DNA of 64,000 bases from positions 12,850,110 through 12,914,109 of the forward strand of contig JACMZG010001914.1 in assembly GCA_018340805.1 (NCBI GenBank). The letters are read 5' to 3'. The notes beneath the pieces were generated by a model. It was not told the DNA's origin, ran no database searches, and saw only the letters and a program-made list of their open reading frames with translations. The position numbers and the translations under genes were made by a program. The stretch's first letter is position 1. Each line of letters starts with the position of its first letter. Shown in pieces: positions 1-10,197 of the stretch. The stretch is from Microvelia longipes (Eukaryota; Arthropoda; Insecta; Hemiptera; Veliidae).

Positions 1-326
1 AGTGAAAATCAATAAATACCTAGAAATTTAGTTAAAGGAACTCATTTGTTCAAACTTTAAAACGAATGAGTAAATTTTTTTGAAAGTACTCTTAATATGA
101 TATATAATTAAAATAATATTTAATTATCTTAACTAATAATTAAGTAGTTATTGAGGGGATCTAATGAGAGCACAGGGTTCTTCTGAAATCAACTAAATTC
201 ACCAAAAACTACAAAATATACCATCGGCAGTCATTACTGAAAATTTTATTTGAAATTATTTGATAAATATGATTCAATAATAGCTTGAGGCATTATCTGA
301 AAATTACAGTAAAATTTAAAATTTAC

Positions 327-476
327 CTCTTTAATATTGAAGTTAAGAATGTACTTCATGTATGTTGGTAATTGATTTACAATGGTGAAGTAGCAGAAAA
401 CATTGACTCCATGTGTGACAACAATGGCCCAGACAGGCATGGATGTAAGAAGGTGTCTCCATGGTACATTGTGAGC
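327..476 (-). CDS. SLC17-like transporter, exon e (central loop and TM7)
   Basis: A 150-bp exon with acceptor tattattccag and donor AAAGAG|GTAAAT, phase 0 at both ends (50 codons). It encodes VPWRHLLTSMPVWAIVVTH and then NQLPTYMKYILNFNI, matching the SLC17 blocks VPWxxILTSxPVWAI and LPTYMxxVLxFxI. This is the start of the second six-helix half. The following exons (TM8-TM12 and C-terminus, about 190 residues by family size) must lie beyond position 1. Splice sites and frame are intact in all five exons, so the gene is probably functional. Confidence 0.92.
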
Positions 477-600
477 CTGGAATAATACAAAATTATTTAG
501 AAAACGCTGACCAATTAACATTGATAATAAATAATATATCTGATAACATTGATAAATCTTGTAGTTAACGTATTTTGAGAACCCATTTCTTTTATGTCTA

Positions 601-1266
601 AGAGCCAGACCTAAAAAATGCTACTTATTTTGTACTACTTCAAACCAAATTTGTCTAAAAATATACCTTAAGAAAAAACATATTCTGCATATCCAGAGTG
701 GAGCCCTTCATATGAATGCTCTCGCTCAAAATCAGCGCAAATTTCAGTTTTCTTGAAATAAGTGGTTTCCTGTAAGTCATGTGCAAAACATGAAGAGAAC
801 ATTTTTTAAAGCTGATAAAATTTTCTATAAAACGATTTCGTCAAAATTGGATAACTACAACTAAAGTTATGCCAAAAAAAATTGTTAAATGGCCAAAAAA
901 TGCACAAAAAGCCAATATTTTTCCAAAGAAATTCGCTGACTTTGCATATATTAACAATTTTTTGGTGCTTTTTAAAGAGCCATAACTTTAGTTGCAGTCA
1001 TCCTATTTCGATGATTAAAGACTCGTTGTAGAGAACATTTTACCAGCTTTAAAAATGTTCTATTCTATTTTGCACACAGGAAACCTTATTTATTTCAAGA
1101 AAACTGAAATTTTTGCGATTTTATAAAATTTTGAGCATACGTAATCATATGAAGGGTTCCACTCTAGATAGGCAGACTATGTTTTTTTTAACAATTTAAG
1201 GTATGTTTTCAGAAAAATTTGGTTTGAAGTAGTACAAAATGAGTCACATTTTTTAGGCCTGGCTCT
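601..1266. mobile_element. Near-palindromic foldback element
   Basis: The two halves are inverted copies of one another over about 300 bp each: AGAGCCAGACCTAAAAAATG at the left end is mirrored by CATTTTTTAGGCCTGGCTCT at the right. Matching blocks continue inward (CTACTTCAAACCAAATTT, CAGTTTTCTTGAAATAA, CAACTAAAGTTATG). The centre (about 890-960) is unpaired. The arms have visibly diverged by substitutions and small indels, so the copy is old. No coding sequence or clear target duplication is visible. It is a non-autonomous foldback of unknown superfamily. Confidence 0.75.
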
Positions 1267-1308
1267 TGGACTATTAATTAATATTTAAAGAACAACACAC
1301 ATTTCTAT

Positions 1309-2503
1309 GGCCCGTATTCAAAGACGTTTTCCTAACATTTTCCTAACATTTTCCTAACTTTTCCTAACATTTTCCTAACACCTAACTTTTTCCTAACATT
1401 TTCCTAACCTTTTTCCTAACATTTTTCCTAACATTCTCCGAACATTTTCCTAACGTTTTCCTAACATTCTCCTAACACTCACCTTAGGTTTAGGTAGAAA
1501 TGTTTTTAAGCCACGAAATTTAAATGATCGTTCCCGTGTTTTAAAAGTCATTTAGAGGCTTCGCATGATTTTTTTTAGTAAGAACCTAAGGTAGTTAAGT
1601 CAAAAAGTGATACCATTGTAAATAACGTAATATATCGCAAAATATCTATGTTATTAACTTATTACCTGGATTTACGACACACTTGTCGTATTAATAACTA
1701 TCTACATAAATTTACATAATATAAGTTACTGTTAATCCACTTACTTTACTATTAGGGAGTTTACCCTGAAATTCTTTTAACACAATCAGATTTTTTATTT
1801 TCTATGGTCTGTTTGTGGCGGGCTATCAATTCAAAGAGGAAATTCAGTTGGTCCGGTGTGAATAATTCAGCCATTATTATACCAAAAACATTTTACACAA
1901 ACAAAAATGAATTTGATGACAAAATACGAAAAACAAAATTGTGTAAATGATTTAGCAAAATGAAAACAGTGTTGCACTGATTAACAGGTCTTCATTTAGA
2001 CACCTTTGGATTCGTACAACCTGGTCCACGTTCAAACTTGAAACGCTTGATACTGCTTTATTTATGAAAGCTGTTACAATAATTGAACATTGTATTTGTA
2101 TTAACTCTACTGTTTACTGAAACATATGTAATAAAGTTTCTAATATATTTAACATTCGCCAAAGCAAGGCCCGCATTGTTGTTTATGACAAAGTGTGTCG
2201 TAAATCCAGGTAATAAGTTAATAACATTGATTTTGCGATATATTACGTTACTTACAATGGTATCACTTTTTGACTTAACTACCTTAGGTTCTTACTAAAA
2301 AAATCATGCAAAGCCTCTAAAAGACTTTTAAACACGATAGGAGAATGTTAGGAAAATGTTAGGAGAATGTTAGGAAAGTTAGGAAAATGTTAGGAAAAAG
2401 TTAGGAAAATGTTAGGAAAAAGTTAGGAAAATGTTAGGAAAAAGTTAGGAAAATGTTAGGAAAAAGTTAGGAAAATGTTAGGAAACGTCTTTGAATACGG
2501 GCC
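1309..2503. mobile_element. Long-TIR element with subterminal short tandem repeats
   Basis: The ends are exact inverted copies (GGCCCGTATTCAAAGACGTT...), flanked by TAT on both sides, a possible 3-bp target duplication. Immediately inside each end is an array of roughly 11-12-bp units of the form TTTTCCTAACAT: about 13 units at 1331-1475, and the mirror image at 2340-2485. Further in, the arms pair again (ACCTAAGGTAGTTAAGTCAAA; CCTGGATTTACGACACA) up to about 1695 and from about 2160. A central segment of about 460 bp (1700-2160) is unpaired and has no convincing coding sequence. The layout suggests a DNA transposon in which the subterminal repeats could be transposase-binding sites, but superfamily and function are inferred. 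Confidence 0.75.
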
Positions 2504-2699
2504 TATATCTCTACAAAAAAGAACTGTTAATACTCAGGAAAAAGAATATCATCTTGACCTGGAAAAGTGGTTCGATCGATTATATGAGATATTGCGTTCA
2601 TGTAGTTATGTATAAGACCAAAAATGAGCTATGCTTCATATAATTATATCATCATAGGCATTAGTTCAATTTTTATCCATTGACTTCTTTACGTTTCTT

Positions 2700-3091
2700 T
2701 TAAAAAGATGTAATAAATTAAAAAATGATCTAATTGAGTCGAAATTTGGTACAAGTGTAACGCTTTACGTAATCAATAAGTATTCTAAATTTTATCGGAA
2801 TCCGGTTAGTACATCGATTTTTGTTAGATCGTTAAAGTTAAGCAGCATCGAGCAAGGTTAGTGCTTGCATGGTTGACCACTAGGATCTTGATCCTAGTGG
2901 TCAACCATTTATCTTGATAAATGTATTTACGGTCTGAGGGATAGTGAAGAGAGTACGAAAAGTGCTGTAGTATATTTGGTGTTTTTTATATTTTGAGGAC
3001 GAGCGAAGCGATTCTTAAGTAGTGAGTACGAATGGAACGAACCGATGCGGTGAGGAAAAATTCCGAGGTGCTCTGTACCCAATTTTTTTAA
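2700..3091 (+). mobile_element. 5S-R repeat, partial copy in 5S-sense orientation
   Basis: Positions 2827-2885 run GATCGTTAAAGTTAAGCAGC, then ATCGAGCAAGGTTAGTGCTTG and GGTTGACC. These align in order with the 3' half of eukaryotic 5S rRNA (GATCACCGAAGTTAAGCA...GGTCAGTACTTGGATGGGTGACCGCC), which holds the Pol III internal control region. Downstream is the family body with GAGGACGAGCGAAGCGA and GGTGAGGAAAAATTCCGAGG, ending in a run of seven T (about 3084-3090) that would stop Pol III. A 17-bp hairpin (CACTAGGATC/GATCCTAGTG, about 2878-2897) has formed inside the 5S segment, so this copy is degenerate. Confidence 0.75.
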
Positions 3092-3127
3092 ATAGTAGAA
3101 AATAATTATTACATTTTACTTTCCTAC

Positions 3128-3348
3128 CTTTTTAGCCGTTGATGATGGTCCAATGACACGCTCTAATTCTTCTCTTTCTTCCTTTGAAATTCTTGGATGT
3201 TGAGCAGGTGAATCATGGCAAAGGTAAAACCAAGCTACTGACCAAATAATTCCAACTACTCCTGTTACATAGAATACTGATTCCCATCCTAATCCGTCAA
3301 TTAGGAAACCACAGACAGGCAAAGTAACAGCTGCTCCAAGTGATGATG
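3128..3348 (-). CDS. SLC17-like transporter, exon d (TM5-TM6 and central loop)
   Basis: A 221-bp exon with acceptor ttgttcctag and donor AAAAAG|GTAGGA. Its first two bases finish the Ala codon opened in exon c. It encodes a TM5 with LGAAVTLPVCGFLIDGLGW and a TM6 with FYVTGVVGIIWSVAWFYL. The strongly conserved cytoplasmic signature DSPAQHPRISKEERE follows (family: DSPxxHPRISxxE), placing it at the start of the central loop. The neighbouring intron of about 7.5 kb on the upstream side carries the Jockey element and several other repeats. Confidence 0.92.
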
Positions 3349-4134
3349 CTAGGAACAAAATATGTATTTTCATGAAAGTCATTTCAATTCATCAATAATG
3401 GTTACAATCATAAAGATAACAGACCGAATATAGATGAAAACGTACTCATAAAATCTGTTTCAAACTCTGATCATAGTTATTTACGCACCTAGGAAGAAAA
3501 TAGTCATTTCACACCAGTTTTTTACCTTGGTTCCTGAGGCGCCAACTTAAGATAGTTTATAAATTTGGTTCCTGAGGCACAGCCGAGGAATAACTTAAAA
3601 CTGGGGTAGGCGTAATGACTATTTTCTCCCATACGAGATTTATAAAAAAATTTAAACTGTTTCGTTCATGCACAGTTTTTGTGTAAAATCAATTTTGAGC
3701 TCTTCAGCATTGATACATTTGAATGATTCAGTCTACTTACTTATAAATATATTGGATTTGCTTCTCATATAGAAGCAATTTTATGTGAGAATAATTTTAA
3801 TTTTTCCCCATTTATAACGTAGGGTATATTTGAAAAATTATTGCCTAGGCACTAAAACTCCGAAACTGATATTTCACTAAAATCATCCGTTCTAAGTGTT
3901 TTAAGACCTCCTGAGTAGTTTTTACCAAGTTGTCTGGTAGCCTAGTAAGTTTATACTTGGTGCAACAATTAATCTCTGGATCTAGTTTTGCTATCTGGAA
4001 AACATTTTTTTTGCCGTTCATGACTCAGCAAACATTTTAAAATTCATAAAACCTAATGATCGGATCGGTTTGAACTGTTGTAAAAAAACAAACAAATATT
4101 CCAAATTTATCTCATTATTTGCGTAAGTTTTATC

Positions 4135-5170
4135 GAATGACATGTAGGCGTTTTTTAAAAATTGGAAAACCATCCAATATAGTTGAAATTTGGCGCGAGT
4201 CTATCCCTTGAAAATGTAAAAAGTTTCATTCCAATACGCCTAGTATATTGACGGTTTTTGTTTTTCGAGTATATCTACGGATCAATAATATTAAGCAGCA
4301 TCGAGAAAGTTCAGTATCTGGATGAGTGACCGTTCGGAATAAGACGGATGTTTTTACTGTCAGAGGACGAGTGAAGCCAGTCCGACGAACGAGGGCGAGT
4401 GAAGCCAGTCGACGACGAACTGTAATGTATAAATAAGGAGTGAATGAGGAGGACGAGTGAAGCCAGTCCGACGACGAACTGTAATGTAAATAAGGAGGAA
4501 TGAGAGAGGACGAGTGAAGCCAGTCCGACGACGAACTGTAATGTATAAATAAGGAGTGAATGAGACGAGTGAAGCCAGTCCGACGACGAACTGTAATGTA
4601 TAAATAAGGAGTGAATGAGGAGGACGAGTGAAGCCAGTCCGACGACGAACTGTAATGTATAAATAAGGAGTGAATGAGGAGGACGAGTGAAGCCAGTCCG
4701 ACGACGAACTGTAATGTATAAATAAGGATGAATGAGGAGGCGAGTGAAGCCAGTCCGACGACGAACTGTAATGTATAAATAAGGTGAATGAGGAACGAGT
4801 CAGTCCACGACGAACTGTAATGTATAAATAAGGTGTGAATGAGGAGGGCGAGTGAAGCCAGTCCGACGACGAACTGTAATGTATAAATAAGGTGTGAATG
4901 AGGAGGACGAGTGAAGCCAGTCCGACGACGAACTGTAATGTATAAATAAGGTGTGAATGAGAGGGCGATGAAGCCAGTCCGACGAACTGTAATGTATAAA
5001 AAAATCAGCCAGTCCGACGAATGTATAAAAAGGTGTGAATGAGGGGGCGAGTGAAGCCAGTCCGACGAACTGTATAAATAAGGTGTGAATGAGGAGGACG
5101 AGTGAAGCCAGTCCGACGACGAACTGTAATGTATAAATAAGTTGATTTCCACATTCGGAAGACGAGCGAA
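4135..5170 (+). mobile_element. 5S-R repeat swollen by an internal minisatellite
   Basis: The left part (4135-4280) has the family's pre-5S sequence (GTTGAAATTTGGCGCGAGTCTAT). The 5S-like segment is 4280-4340 (TTAAGCAGCATCGAG...GGATGAGTGACCG). After it, the usual single or double GAGGACGAGCGAAGCGAGTC module has become a tandem array (4378-5145). The normal 3' end of the repeat is not reached; the copy runs out at about 5170. Confidence 0.75.
4378..5145 (+). repeat. About 59-bp minisatellite, roughly 13 units
   Basis: Units contain GACGAGTGAAGCCAGTCCGA, then CGACGAACTGTAATGTATAAA and TAAGGAGTGAATGAG. Spacing of the CGAGTGAAG anchor is 59 bp between the cleanest units (4625 to 4684), with 2-20 bp indels elsewhere and shorter units near 4800 and 5000. 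It is open in one minus-strand frame for about 300 codons, but that peptide only repeats the satellite and is not a gene. Confidence 0.95.
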
Positions 5171-5640
5171 TCTATCATAGATTGGTAAATATTGAGACTT
5201 GAGACCATTATAATAAACTTTCCTAAAATTAGTTCAGTTCATCCGTGAGCAGATAAAAACAATCAGTTAACAGTTCTTGTATGATTATTAAATGTAAGTG
5301 AATACTTTAGATATAATCTAAGAATTGATAACTCCATGGTACATTGACATTGCTTAGTCCATGGAATCCTATTTTTCTTTTGCAAATGAGAGGTCAGAAA
5401 AAAGTAGTGTTATATTGTATGAATCATTGAAATTCTCTTTTGTTGGTCGTTCAAATTATCGTCGTTAAATTATCACGTTAATCACGTCATTTAGACGGGA
5501 AAACCGTCATTTTCTTTAGAAAATCGCTAAGATTATCGAAGGATACTAAGAAATATTTTTTTTAACAAATTATCACTTTTTGGGAAACCTTTTAAAATTA
5601 AGCTGCTTTTGTACTGATATTAGATTTTATTTTTAACGAA

Positions 5641-5710
5641 GGTAGTTAGGTTACTTTTTCGATCTCCAAAATTCAACCAATAGAGTCCCTCTAGTGATAA
5701 TATCTTTATG
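5641..5710 (+). mobile_element. MITE-A fragment, right end only
   Basis: Reads GGTTACTTTTTCGATCTCCAAAATTCAACC and ends CCCTCTAGTGATAATATCTTTATG, matching the last 70 bp of the MITE-A copies at 19121 and 24945. The rest of the element is absent. Confidence 0.7.
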
Positions 5711-5766
5711 ACATCAGATATTTGAATTCTTTTTCCCCAAAGTGGATTTCAACCTGGTTTTATTAG

Positions 5767-6260
5767 TACGTTCACACACACTTCTATATCCGCGGATCGT
5801 ATAGAATACGATCTCTCAATACGGTAATATTAGCTGTATGAACCATGCAGAGGGGATCCGATCGCATACGCTAGAATTAGAGAGATGGAATCTAAATGGA
5901 TCCCCCGATACGCTGTATGTACCTTTAGAGACGATCGTATTTAACGGATAACCTTCTCGTCGAACTTTTATTTAATTTTTATATAACCGTTTTTGATCAA
6001 ATAACTTTTGGAATATTATTTTTTTTAGTGTAACTTTATGCAAAGAAATCACAATTTAATTAAATATATTCTTTGTTTTAAACTTTCATATAACCAAAAG
6101 TGAACCTTCACTATAAAAAACGCCATGTTTTGGCGGGATCAGTTATCACGTAATCTCACTCGACCGACTAAACAAATACGCTGTAAGAACCGTGAAGTTA
6201 GTTGACCGCATTGCATACGTTTGCAATACGATCGCTTGTTAAATACGCTGTGTGTACGTA
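5767..6260. mobile_element. Possible small TIR element
   Basis: TACGTTCACACACA at the left and TGTGTGTACGTA at the right are near-inverted copies about 490 bp apart. The interior is rich in short ATACG/CGTAT and GATCG words, some mirrored (5790-5960 against 6170-6245). I see no target duplication and no coding. It could be chance or an old non-autonomous transposon. Confidence 0.35.
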
Positions 6261-6932
6261 GTATATGTTTCATTCCTCTTTGTATACAAAATGTTAGTTT
6301 CATACATTTTATAAAGTTTAGACTCTCTTATTTGCATTTTTGCTATATATTGATTAGCTCTATTCTCTTATACATTTGCAATTCGTTACCATGTAATTGA
6401 AACATTAAACATAACCTTGAAATTGAAAAAATAGAAAATTTAAATACACACACATGTTATATACACATTCATATATCTTTTACTGTCTCATTCTTTCCAA
6501 ACAATAAAATCAATTCATTTCAATATACTTTTCAACGTCATTTTGAATCGTTAATTATTACATGTAAATTACCGAAATCAGATAAAATGTTAATTACTGC
6601 AAACAGATGGCTCAAAAATATCGATACATTTACTAATGGAATTATTTATAATATGTTGCGATTTTTTTCATATTTCTACGACTAATTACAGGGTATAAAT
6701 CAAGTTTTTTTTTTTTTTTTTTTTATTTATTTAGTTTAGTACGACTACAAAACAATTGTTATTAGTACTTCAGTTATAAGTTATTTTATCGTGGCATAAT
6801 TAGAAGGAGAAAATATCCATTGATATCACTCCATAGCGTTCAGTTTTAAAGATCATTGAAAAAAAACTAAATTTGAGAAAAAAAACCAAGAGAAATTAAA
6901 TTAACTTTAACATGATAATATTTTAAATGCAT

Positions 6933-8070
6933 TTAAACTAATAGGTCTCTAGGCCACTGTCTCTTCAGCCGCCTAGGAGGATTGTCTGGAATGGTTGGAG
7001 AGGAAAGAGCCTGAACAAAAGGATTATAGTGATCAGATAAGGATTGATGAAAGGATTGATAACGGAATCGGCATAGGTCGCGGACAAAGGTACTTTGAGA
7101 TCATCGTGTAGGGTTTGGTTGGAAACATAAAAGGGAGCATTTGTGATTGTTCTAAGGATTTTGGATTGGAGTGTTTGGAGTCTGAGGGAATTGGAGGGTT
7201 TGGTACTACCCCAGACCTCCATGCCATAGGCCCAAGCTGGCTTTAGGATCGAATTATATATTCGAAGCTTGTTGTTCAGTGTCAGCTTGGAGCGTCGGCC
7301 TAGAAGTCTGGTAAGTAGTTTGTAACGTCTTGCTACTTCAGTTCGTTTAGTCTTTGTATGGTGGGCCCAAGTTAAGCGTCTGTCGAGGTGTAGACCAAGG
7401 TAACGGACTGTGTGGGAGTGAGGGATGGGAACTTGGTTGAGAAGGATTGGAGGACAAGTATTGTGACGAAGAGCAAAGGTAACATGTACACTTTTCTGTT
7501 CGTTTACCTTGATCCTCCATTTCCTCAACCAAGGTTCAAGGAGTGAAATGTGTTCCTGGACATTGTCAGAGGCTGTATTATGATTTTTATGGGATGAGAG
7601 GATTGCTTTGTCATCAGCAAAGCAGGCTAGGACTGTGGAAGGGTGTTGAGGGATATCATGGGTGAAAAAAGAGTATAATAAAGGACCTAATATGCTTCCC
7701 TGTGGCACTCCAGCGCGCACAAGGAAGATTGAGGAGAAGGATGATCCTTGGTTTACACGGAAATGTCTGTCAGTCAAAAAGGACTTAAGGATTAGGTAAA
7801 ATGTGAAGGGAAGGACTTCCTTGAGTTTCAGAAGCAAGCCAGCGTGCCAAACTCGATCAAACGCTTGCGCTTCATCGAGAAAGACAGCCGAGCAATATTT
7901 CTTCTTCTCAAGGGTGGAGGAAATGATGTCTACAATGCGATGACATTGTTGAATAGTTGAATGGCGGGAACGGAAACCAAATTGGTGGTGAGGAAGTAAA
8001 GGAGATAAGTAAGGATTTAATCTTTTGAGAAGAAGTTTTTCTAAGACCTTTCCCATAACAGGTAAGAGAC
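6933..8070 (-). pseudogene. Jockey ORF2 part 2: reverse transcriptase palm and C-terminus (broken)
   Basis: It continues the RT from MGKVLEKLLLKRLNP. Motif A is AVFLDEAQAFDRVWH (catalytic Asp present), then AGVPQGSILGPLLY (motif B), CFADDKAIL (motif C with both catalytic Asp) and YLGLHLDRRLTWAHH (motif D/E region). The main frame is open to 6965, but its last 30 codons do not look like a Jockey end. Shifting by one base near 7045-7062 restores a normal C-terminus, with NPFVQALSSP and RRLKRQWPRDL, stopping at 6933-6935. So there is a second frameshift. About 200 bp of 3' UTR follow. Confidence 0.88.
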
Positions 8071-9424
8071 TTATTGGCGGTAGGAAGGAGGTAAATGGAG
8101 GGGCTTGGAAGGTTTAGGAATCATGATTATGGTGGCGAATTTCCATGCAGTAGGGAAATGGGTTGTGCGGAGTACAGCATTAAAAATATAGGTTAGGTAT
8201 AGGATTGCTTTCTTGGGAAGTTTTTGAAGAATTTCAGCAGTAATTAGGTCGAAGCCTGGGGATTTACGTTTTGGGAGGTGTTTAATAATAAAAAGGATAT
8301 CAGATGGATTAAACGCTTTAGGAGGTGGAGACATTTGGAGAGGAGAGGTAAGTTTGTATTCCACATCTTCGATATGGTTTTGGTCAAGGATATCAGGATG
8401 AGGTATGAAAAGATTGTGCAGATGCTCAGCAAACACTTCGACTTGCTCGGCCTCAGATCTAGCCCAAGAGCCATCTGCACGGCGTAATGGAGAGGGAATG
8501 TGTTTGTAAGAAAGGATTCGTTTGGTTGCGGTCCACAGTGATCTGTCTTTATCTGTCAATTTACTGGTATATGAGTCAAACTTGTCAGAGTTGTACTTTA
8601 CTAACATTTGTCTTAGCTCCCTAGACAATATATTAAAACGTAGCTTGTCTTGTGGGTAACGGGTCTGTTTCCATCTTGCTCTGGCGCGTCTTTTTAGTGC
8701 TATAAGTCTTCGAATGTCTGTTGGTAATGAGGTATTATGACTGTCGTTGTTGCTTCTATGTGGTGTCGTAGATTGCCAAATTGATGTCTGTATTGCTATA
8801 GTTAGAGTTTGAACTGCTTGGTCCACTTCATAAGGTGTTTTCAGTGATGTCTTTAGGTCTAGTTTTTCGCTGAGTAAGTCTTGAAATTGGTCCCAGTCAA
8901 TACGTCCGTTAATTAATGATGATTTTAAAGGAGTGGAAGTAGAGGGAAGATTAAGGGTTAAAAGGACTGGGCAATGGTCTGAGGATAGGTCATGAAGTAC
9001 TTGAAGTGTTGGTTGTAGGTGGTTTATAGCGGATGTTATAAAGTAATCAAGGATATCAGGAAGTATGTTGAGGTCAGAAGGATAATAGGTATACTCATTT
9101 GGGGTAAGGATATGAGAAGGAGTCGAGGTGAGAGCTTTTAGTAATTCAGAACCACGTGGATTGCTTGTTCTACAACCCCATTGAGGGTGTTTCGCGTTAT
9201 AATCTCCACCAGATATGAACCTAGGTCCAAAAGACAATAATAAATTTAAGAAATCTTGTTCTGATACTATACGGCTAGGGGGGCAATAAACCGAGGATAT
9301 ATTAAAGGAGAAAGGTGATGAATTTAGAGCAATGGAGGTGCATTGGATTGAGTCTGTTTGGTTCGAGGGAAGAGGAAAATGGGAAAGTGAACTTCGGATT
9401 AGTATGGCGCTGCCACCACGCGCT
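8071..9424 (-). pseudogene. Jockey ORF2 part 1: endonuclease and start of RT (broken)
   Basis: About 450 codons. The first element codons read ARGGSAILI, an internal part of the exonuclease/endonuclease/phosphatase-type domain, so roughly the first 80-100 endonuclease residues are missing. Catalytic blocks seen are GGDYNAKH (Asp and Asn, metal/phosphate binding) and SSDHCPVLL (the terminal Asp-His pair). A linker rich in basic residues follows, then the first RT block KSPGFDLITAEIL and FPTAWKFATIIMIPKP. The frame stops TAA at 8071-8073 directly after PPSYRQ. One missing C in CGC-C(C)A-ATA near 8076 explains it, since the next bases read ISLLPVMGK in the following frame. Confidence 0.9.
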
Positions 9425-9574
9425 GTATAAATCAAGTAAAATTTAAAAGAAGGAGGGGTAAGAAATGACGCATGGTCGGTATATTTTAATTTGTTTTAAT
9501 TGTCTATTTATGGAAATTAAAATTATCTTTTTTCCTGACTAGATTATTTAGTAGATTTAATAGATTTTACCGAT

Positions 9575-10160
9575 TTTTAATTTTCCTTATTTATACCTTA
9601 GGTATAAAGAAAAAGTATTGCAATCGAAGAATCAGCTACCGTCGATACTTGCTGTTGGGTATAAATATCCCTGGACCGCTTTCGGCATAACGCCATCATC
9701 AGCAGGCGGGGCAACATTCAAGCTCTCTACTAATAAAGTTATATCAGTGATTAATTTCTAGTCTCAATAAGCACGACGAGCCCTCTGAAGATAAGGGAAG
9801 ATATAAGTTAATCACTGATATAACTTTATTAGTTAAAAGCTCGAGTGTTGCCCCGCCTGCTGATGATGGCGTTATGCCGAAACCGGTCCAGGGATATTTA
9901 TATCCATCAGCAAGTATCGACGGTAGCTGATTCTTCGATTGCTTCTTCAATTTGCGGTAAATACAACCTTTTTAAAAAGTATTGCGTTTGCGATAAAAAT
10001 CCGAAACCGAGACATCACCTAAATTATCTGTAAGATGGTTTCTAGTTAGTGGTTATAGTGCGTGCGTCTCTTTCCATGTTAGCCCCTAGAGTGTTTATGC
10101 TAGCGAGTTGAAACTCGAAAAAAATCAATCAGGTCTTTCTGGAAAATACTTCTCCTATGT
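9575..10160 (+). mobile_element. 5S-R repeat, left part, split by a foldback
   Basis: The left end CCTTATTTATACCTTAGGTATAAAG...AAAAGTATTG is followed, after the foldback at 9621-9941 and its 3' extension, by GCGTTTGCGATAAAAATCCGAAACCG. Then come the family words TTTATGCTAGCGAGTTGAAACT and AAAATCAATCAGG. These match the copies at 43085-43640 and (reversed) 48478-49296. The 5S-like segment is missing. Confidence 0.65.
9621..9941. mobile_element. Foldback element with about 135-bp arms
   Basis: Arms start CAATCGAAGAATCAGCTACCGTCGATA and end as the inverse, ...TATCGACGGTAGCTGATTCTTCGATTG. Inner pairing includes CCTGCTGATGATGGCGTTATGCC with its mirror, and GTTATATCAGTGATTAA with TTAATCACTGATATAAC. 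About 50 bp of loop (9757-9805) is unpaired. It sits inside a 5S-R copy. A shorter relative lies at 18560-18633. Confidence 0.85.
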
Positions 10161-10197
10161 CAAAAAGTAAAAGTATTGGATCGTTCTTTCCATTATA

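Larger units (their letters stand above)
477..3127 (-). other. Intron d-e of the SLC17-like gene
   Basis: The intron is almost entirely filled by two inverted-repeat elements (601-1266 and 1309-2503) and a partial 5S-R repeat (2700-3091). Outside these, 477-600 and 2504-2700 are AT-rich and show nothing recognisable. Confidence 0.8.
6705..9424 (-). mobile_element. Jockey-clade non-LTR retrotransposon, 5'-truncated
   Basis: A 2.72-kb insertion bounded by an exact 12-bp target-site duplication (GTATAAATCAAG at 6693-6704 and 9425-9436). On the minus strand it ends in a 3' tail of 20 A (6705-6724) preceded by AATAAATA, typical of target-primed reverse transcription. It contains the ORF2 endonuclease (lacking its N-terminus) and the reverse transcriptase, but no ORF1 or promoter. 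The Jockey assignment rests on the combination GGDYNAKHPQWGC, RAGVPQGSILGPLLY, FADD, YLGLHLDRRLTW and the C-terminal RRLK..WPRDL block. The clean target duplication implies a fairly recent insertion, but the reading frame is already broken twice. Confidence 0.93.

Noticed and set aside
1320..2490. TTAGG-containing arrays as possible interstitial telomere
   Set aside because: The unit is 11-12 bp with A-rich spacers and lies mirrored inside transposon arms; true insect telomeres repeat TTAGG every 5 bp.
2827..2885. Genuine 5S rRNA gene
   Set aside because: Only the 3' half is alignable, it is diverged, and the upstream half is replaced by unrelated repeat sequence in every copy.
4226..5208. 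Open frames of 308 and 67 codons on the minus strand
   Set aside because: They translate the 59-bp minisatellite (SSSSDWLHSS-like repeats) and have no domain.
7033..7532. Extra minus-strand frames in the Jockey region
   Set aside because: They are alternative-frame shadows of the reverse transcriptase, apart from the last 30 codons explained by a frameshift.
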